Part shown: piece by piece, positions 61,304 through 64,000 of the stretch
Position numbering within the stretch: position 1 is the stretch's first letter
Layout of the letters: each line of letters opens with the position of its first letter
Origin: Nonomuraea africana
GTDB taxonomy: Bacteria; Actinomycetota; Actinomycetes; Streptosporangiales; Streptosporangiaceae
Assembly: GCF_014873535.1 (NCBI RefSeq)
Contig: NZ_JADBEF010000001.1
Span: 7,316,001 to 7,380,000 of the forward strand
DNA: 64,000 nt
Direction of reading: 5' to 3'
Made by a program: the position numbers and the translations under genes
Notes under the pieces: generated by a model
Told to the model about the DNA's origin: nothing
What the model saw: only the letters and a program-made list of their open reading frames with translations
Databases searched by the model: none

Positions 61304-61699
61304 TCAGTACTCGGCGTAGATCTCGATCACATTGTCTTCGGGATCGCGGAAGAACAGCGTCCGGTGCCGCCACTCGGGCAGGTCGGTCGGTTCCCTGACG
61401 ATGGTGACGCCCTTGGTGACCAGCTCCGCATGGCAGGCGTCCACGGCAGGGGGTGGCACGCGGAACGCGAGCTGGACAGCCGCGGCCCCTGACACTGAGG
61501 GGCCGTCGTCGTCCCAGGCCGGCCCCCGCCCCCTTGGCCGCAGCGTCAGCAACGTGACGCCCACCCTGAAGGTCACCCAGTTTTCGAGGTCGAGTTCGAG
61601 GGGAAAGCCCATCACGTCCTTGTAGAAGGCTCTCGTCTCCTTCATCTTCTCGCAGAGCAGGATCGTGTAGTCGAAATTACGGATCTCCTTGAGACTCAT
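61304..61699 (-). CDS. VOC-superfamily (glyoxalase/bleomycin-resistance-like) protein
   Basis: A 131-residue VOC protein with two beta-alpha-beta-beta-beta modules: FDYTILLCEKMKETRAFYKD then VMGFPLELDLENWVTFRVG, and VQLAFRVPPPAVDACHAELV then TLFFRDPEDNVIEIYAEY, which ends in the conserved metal-ligand glutamate. Members are dioxygenases, glyoxalases or antibiotic-binding proteins. ATG 61699 is chosen; ATG 61708 is nearly equivalent. Between copies of the tRNA terminator repeat. Confidence 0.88.
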   Translation of the reverse strand: MSLKEIRNFDYTILLCEKMKETRAFYKDVMGFPLELDLENWVTFRVGVTLLTLRPRGRGPAWDDDGPSVSGAAAVQLAFRVPPPAVDACHAELVTKGVTIVREPTDLPEWRHRTLFFRDPEDNVIEIYAEY

Positions 61700-61777
61700 C
61701 CTGATCATCCTGCCAGTGCGGCCGACGCCGACCTCGCGCCATGGCACAGGAAGGTAGGGCCCAGCTCAGACAGGTCA

Positions 61778-61811
61778 TGTCGAGATCATCGGCATGGCCC
61801 CTCCGGCTTTG
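61778..61811 (+). repeat. Direct repeat, copy 2
   Basis: Partner of 60640-60673. Only the loop and right arm of the terminator are preserved; the left arm here does not pair, so this copy cannot form the hairpin. Confidence 0.8.
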
Positions 61812-61850
61812 GGCCCCGATCGGCCTCTCGACTGTGATCAACTGAGTCCC

Positions 61851-62339
61851 ATGGAAGCCGTCCTCGCCGGGCTCTTCGCGATCGGGGGAACCCTCTTAGG
61901 TTCACTCGTCACCTACCTCTTCCAGCAGAGGACCGCCCAGAGAGCCGAACAGTTCACGATCTCCGCGCGCCTCCGTGAGGAACGAATGGCGGTCTACAGC
62001 GGGTTCGCCGGGACCGTCCTCGAATTCCGCTCCGCCCAGTACAACCGCGCCTTGCTGAGGTTCGAGGGCAGGGAGAGCGCGGCCTATGACGAGGCCAAGG
62101 CGACGTCGTACCGGCTTCGCGCGGCGTCATGGCACTCTCTCTATCGGGTTCGCCTCCTGGCCGATGACCCCGAGATCACGCGCCTTGCGGAGAACGCCAT
62201 GACCCTCGTGGCCGACATGCACGATTCCACGGAGCGGGCCGCTCTGACCCAGCGGGGCGACGCTGTGCGTGAGGCGGTCGAGGAGTTCATCACCGCTGCG
62301 TCAGCGGAGGTCACGAGGGCGAAACCCTTGCCGAGGTAG
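61851..62339 (+). CDS. Membrane-anchored helical protein of unknown function
   Basis: A 162-residue protein with one N-terminal helix (VLAGLFAIGGTLLGSLVTYLF) followed by a basic QQRTAQRAEQ and a long charged, probably coiled-coil cytoplasmic part. Such single-pass proteins are common and uncharacterised in actinomycetes. ATG 61851 is preferred because the helix then begins at residue 4; the frame opens at 61794. Confidence 0.7.
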   Translation: MEAVLAGLFAIGGTLLGSLVTYLFQQRTAQRAEQFTISARLREERMAVYSGFAGTVLEFRSAQYNRALLRFEGRESAAYDEAKATSYRLRAASWHSLYRVRLLADDPEITRLAENAMTLVADMHDSTERAALTQRGDAVREAVEEFITAASAEVTRAKPLPR

Positions 62340-62389
62340 GAGGCCGCCCCCCAATCGCGATGGCGCTTCTCAGCCTCGACAAGGCTGAC

Positions 62390-63490
62390 CTAGCTCCCTG
62401 CGGGGGGTGGGGCCACCGAGGAGCGCAGGATGAGGCGGGAGCTCAGGGTGTGCATCTCCCTGCGGGGTTCGGTGCCCGCGATGGTGTCGAGCAGTACCTC
62501 CGCCGCCTTCGCGCCCAGTTGGTGCACGGGCTGTTCGATCATCGTGAGGGGCGGCTCCATGACCGCCGCCCATGAGCTGTCGTCGAAGCCGATCAGGGCG
62601 ACGTCACGCGGGCAGGACAGCCCCGCCGTACGGAGGGCTCGCAGGGCGCCGGTTACCGCGTCGGTCTCGGTGCAGAACACCGCGGTGATGCGGTCGGGGA
62701 GGGCCAGCATGCGGGCGACCTCCTCGGTCGCCCGCTCCTCCGTCTTGCGTCCGACCATCACGAGGTCGGGGTCGAAGGGGATGCGGGCGTCGTCGAGCGC
62801 GTCGAGGTAGCCGCGCAGGCGCTCGCCGTCCGTCCAGAGGTTGCGGGAGGCCGCGGTGAGCAGTCCGCGCCGGGTCGCGGGGGCCTGCGCCACCGGCGGG
62901 CCCCAGACGAACCCGATACGGCGGTGGCCCGCCGTGATGAGCACCTCGACCGCCTCCCTGGCCGCGTCGCGGTTGTCGATGACGACGGCGTCGAGGTCGA
63001 GCGAGGCGACGGCGCGGTCGACGAGGACGACGGGGATGCCGCGGTCCATCGCCGCCTTGATGTGGGCCACCTCCGTACGGTCGACGGCCGCCGAGGCGAT
63101 GATGACGCCGTCGACGCGCTTGTCGATGAGCACGTTCGTCGCCGCGACCTCCTCGTCGAGGTCCTCGTAGGTGCTCAGCACGATCGTGTCGAAACCTCTG
63201 GCACGGGAGGTGTCGGAGATCCCTCGCACGACACCGGCGAAGAAGGGGTTGCCGATGTCGGCGACGATCACCCCGAGGGTGTGGCTCACGCCCGTCGACA
63301 TGCTGCGGGCGAGCGCGTTCGTGCGGTAGCCGAGCTTCTCGGCCGCCGCGAGCACCCGCTCGCGCAGCTCGGGACTGACGTACCCATACCCGCCGAGGGT
63401 CCTGGCCGCGGTGGCGCGGCCGACACCTGCCTCGGCGGCCACCTCGGAGATCGTCGGCGGCCCCGCCGCACGGCCCCGGTCAGCTGGCAT
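62390..63490 (-). CDS. LacI-family transcriptional regulator
   Basis: A 366-residue LacI/GalR repressor. The N-terminal helix-turn-helix is TISEVAAEAGVGRATAARTL (13-32), followed by the hinge region, then a periplasmic-binding-like sensor domain (LGVIVADIGNPFFAGVVRGI, then VDGVIIASAAVD, GHRRIGFVWG and VALIGFDDSSWAAVMEPPLT). It starts 12 bases after the stop of the kinase gene and is on the same strand, so it probably regulates a sugar operon lying to the right of the window. Confidence 0.92.
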   Translation of the reverse strand: MPADRGRAAGPPTISEVAAEAGVGRATAARTLGGYGYVSPELRERVLAAAEKLGYRTNALARSMSTGVSHTLGVIVADIGNPFFAGVVRGISDTSRARGFDTIVLSTYEDLDEEVAATNVLIDKRVDGVIIASAAVDRTEVAHIKAAMDRGIPVVLVDRAVASLDLDAVVIDNRDAAREAVEVLITAGHRRIGFVWGPPVAQAPATRRGLLTAASRNLWTDGERLRGYLDALDDARIPFDPDLVMVGRKTEERATEEVARMLALPDRITAVFCTETDAVTGALRALRTAGLSCPRDVALIGFDDSSWAAVMEPPLTMIEQPVHQLGAKAAEVLLDTIAGTEPRREMHTLSSRLILRSSVAPPPAGS

Positions 63491-63502
63491 GGATGGCGTC
63501 CC

Positions 63503-64000
63503 TCATCTCTCGTGTTCGGCGGCTCGCCACATGCTAGCCACGGGCGGTGTCACGGTGGCCCGGCCGTAGCCGAAGGCCCCTTCGACGAAGCACTGGTCGT
63601 ACGCGGCCGCGGCGCCGTCATGCAGAGCCCGCTCGATCGCGCCCTCCGCCGGCGAGGACCCCGTCCGCGCGAACCGCGCAGCCCGCGCCCCCGCCGAACT
63701 CGCAGAGGTCGCCGAGCCGGTCGACGTCTTCGAGCCTGCCGCGCCCTCCGAGCGCACGGAGGTCTCTGAGTCTGAGCCGCCCGAGCCGGTCGACGTCGAT
63801 GACCCTGCCGCGCCCCCCGCGGCCGACGAGCCCGAGCTCCCCGAGCCCGAGGCGCCGAACGAGGGGGGCCTCGCTGACCAGCCGCTGCGCAGGAGCGAGA
63901 CGGCGAAGCCGGCCAGGAAGGCGTCGCCGCAGCCCATCGTGTCGACGACCTCCTCCTCCCCTACCGGCCGAGCCGCCACCGCCACCGTGACGCGTCCGTC
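63503..64000 (-). CDS. PfkB-family carbohydrate kinase, C-terminal part only
   Basis: The gene enters from the right edge, so the N-terminus is missing. About 165 residues remain. VDTMGCGDAFLAGFAVSLL is PfkB signature 2 with the catalytic Asp in GCGDAF. An insertion of about 65 residues rich in Ser, Gly, Thr and Ala (SGSGSSGSSAAGG...) follows, then ALHDGAAAAYDQCFVEGAFGYG. The insertion contains a repeated GTCGAC-centred DNA unit. Substrate unknown; the LacI neighbour implies a sugar or amino-sugar. Confidence 0.85.
   Translation of the reverse strand, partial: DGRVTVAVAARPVGEEEVVDTMGCGDAFLAGFAVSLLRSGWSARPPSFGASGSGSSGSSAAGGAAGSSTSTGSGGSDSETSVRSEGAAGSKTSTGSATSASSAGARAARFARTGSSPAEGAIERALHDGAAAAYDQCFVEGAFGYGRATVTPPVASMWRAAEHER

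Noticed and set aside
60667..61777. Integrative element at tRNA-Ser
   Set aside because: Direct repeats are present but no integrase, excisionase or phage gene lies between them; kept only as a finding about a possible scar.

Overview
This is about 64 kb of very GC-rich DNA with strongly G/C-biased third codon positions, GTG starts, short intergenic gaps and start/stop overlaps. It comes from a filamentous actinomycete chromosome. Frequent AGG arginine codons and the gene content (SARP regulator, LCP protein, SCO5389-type protein, ffs-dnaX, ybaB-recR, ask-asd) suit Streptosporangiales (Nonomuraea-like), but the family is an inference. The housekeeping genes, plus a 15/16 match to the ParB site parS, suggest the origin-proximal core. 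No integrase, transposase, prophage or CRISPR array was seen.

Layout. 1-7.4 kb: an operon of an OB-fold/NfeD-like membrane protein (5' truncated), a flotillin and a 1606-residue AAA+ ATPase. The parS-like site lies inside the ATPase gene. 7.3-11.8 kb: an ABC-F ATPase, a DapA-like lyase with a divergent LysR regulator, and a polyprenyl diphosphate synthase. 11.9-13.1 kb: a translationally coupled pair, a four-helix membrane protein and a divergent thymidylate-synthase-fold protein. 13.1-18.3 kb: a five-gene biosynthetic operon (OleA-like thiolase, glycosyltransferase, P450, OleC-like ligase, OleD-like dehydrogenase) that looks like a beta-lactone or olefin-type pathway without OleB. 18.4-23.7 kb: an LCP protein, a methyltransferase and a sulfonate-type ABC operon that carries its own Rrf2 regulator. 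23.7-31.2 kb: minisatellite-like repeats, a CooC-like ATPase, an SCO5389-family protein, a luciferase-like oxidoreductase, a VapBC-type toxin-antitoxin pair, RNase HII, and a LysR/aminotransferase pair.

31.5-41.3 kb: an AfsR-type SARP regulator, an ECF41-type sigma factor divergent from its carboxymuconolactone decarboxylase/flavin oxidoreductase operon (with a matching promoter), methyltransferase, hydroxyacid dehydrogenase, TetR and acetyltransferase genes. 41.3-50.9 kb: HxlR, SURF1, phosphatase, amidohydrolase, amidase, a TetR/F420-type oxidoreductase unit, and a secreted M15-like protein preceded by a foldable leader. 51.3-60.6 kb: asd, ask, DUF5063, recR, ybaB, a GAF regulator, a 54-bp tandem repeat, dnaX with a collagen-like expansion, SRP RNA and tRNA-Ser. 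60.7-64 kb: a small secreted protein and a VOC protein between two partial copies of the tRNA terminator, a membrane-anchored protein, a LacI regulator and a truncated PfkB kinase.

Two traits recur. Many genes appear leaderless, with a TANNNT-like -10 box 6 or 7 bases before the start codon. In-frame or intergenic tandem repeats of 18-60 bp recur, often adding low-complexity segments to otherwise ordinary proteins. Functional calls rest on reading motifs by eye; no database search was possible.
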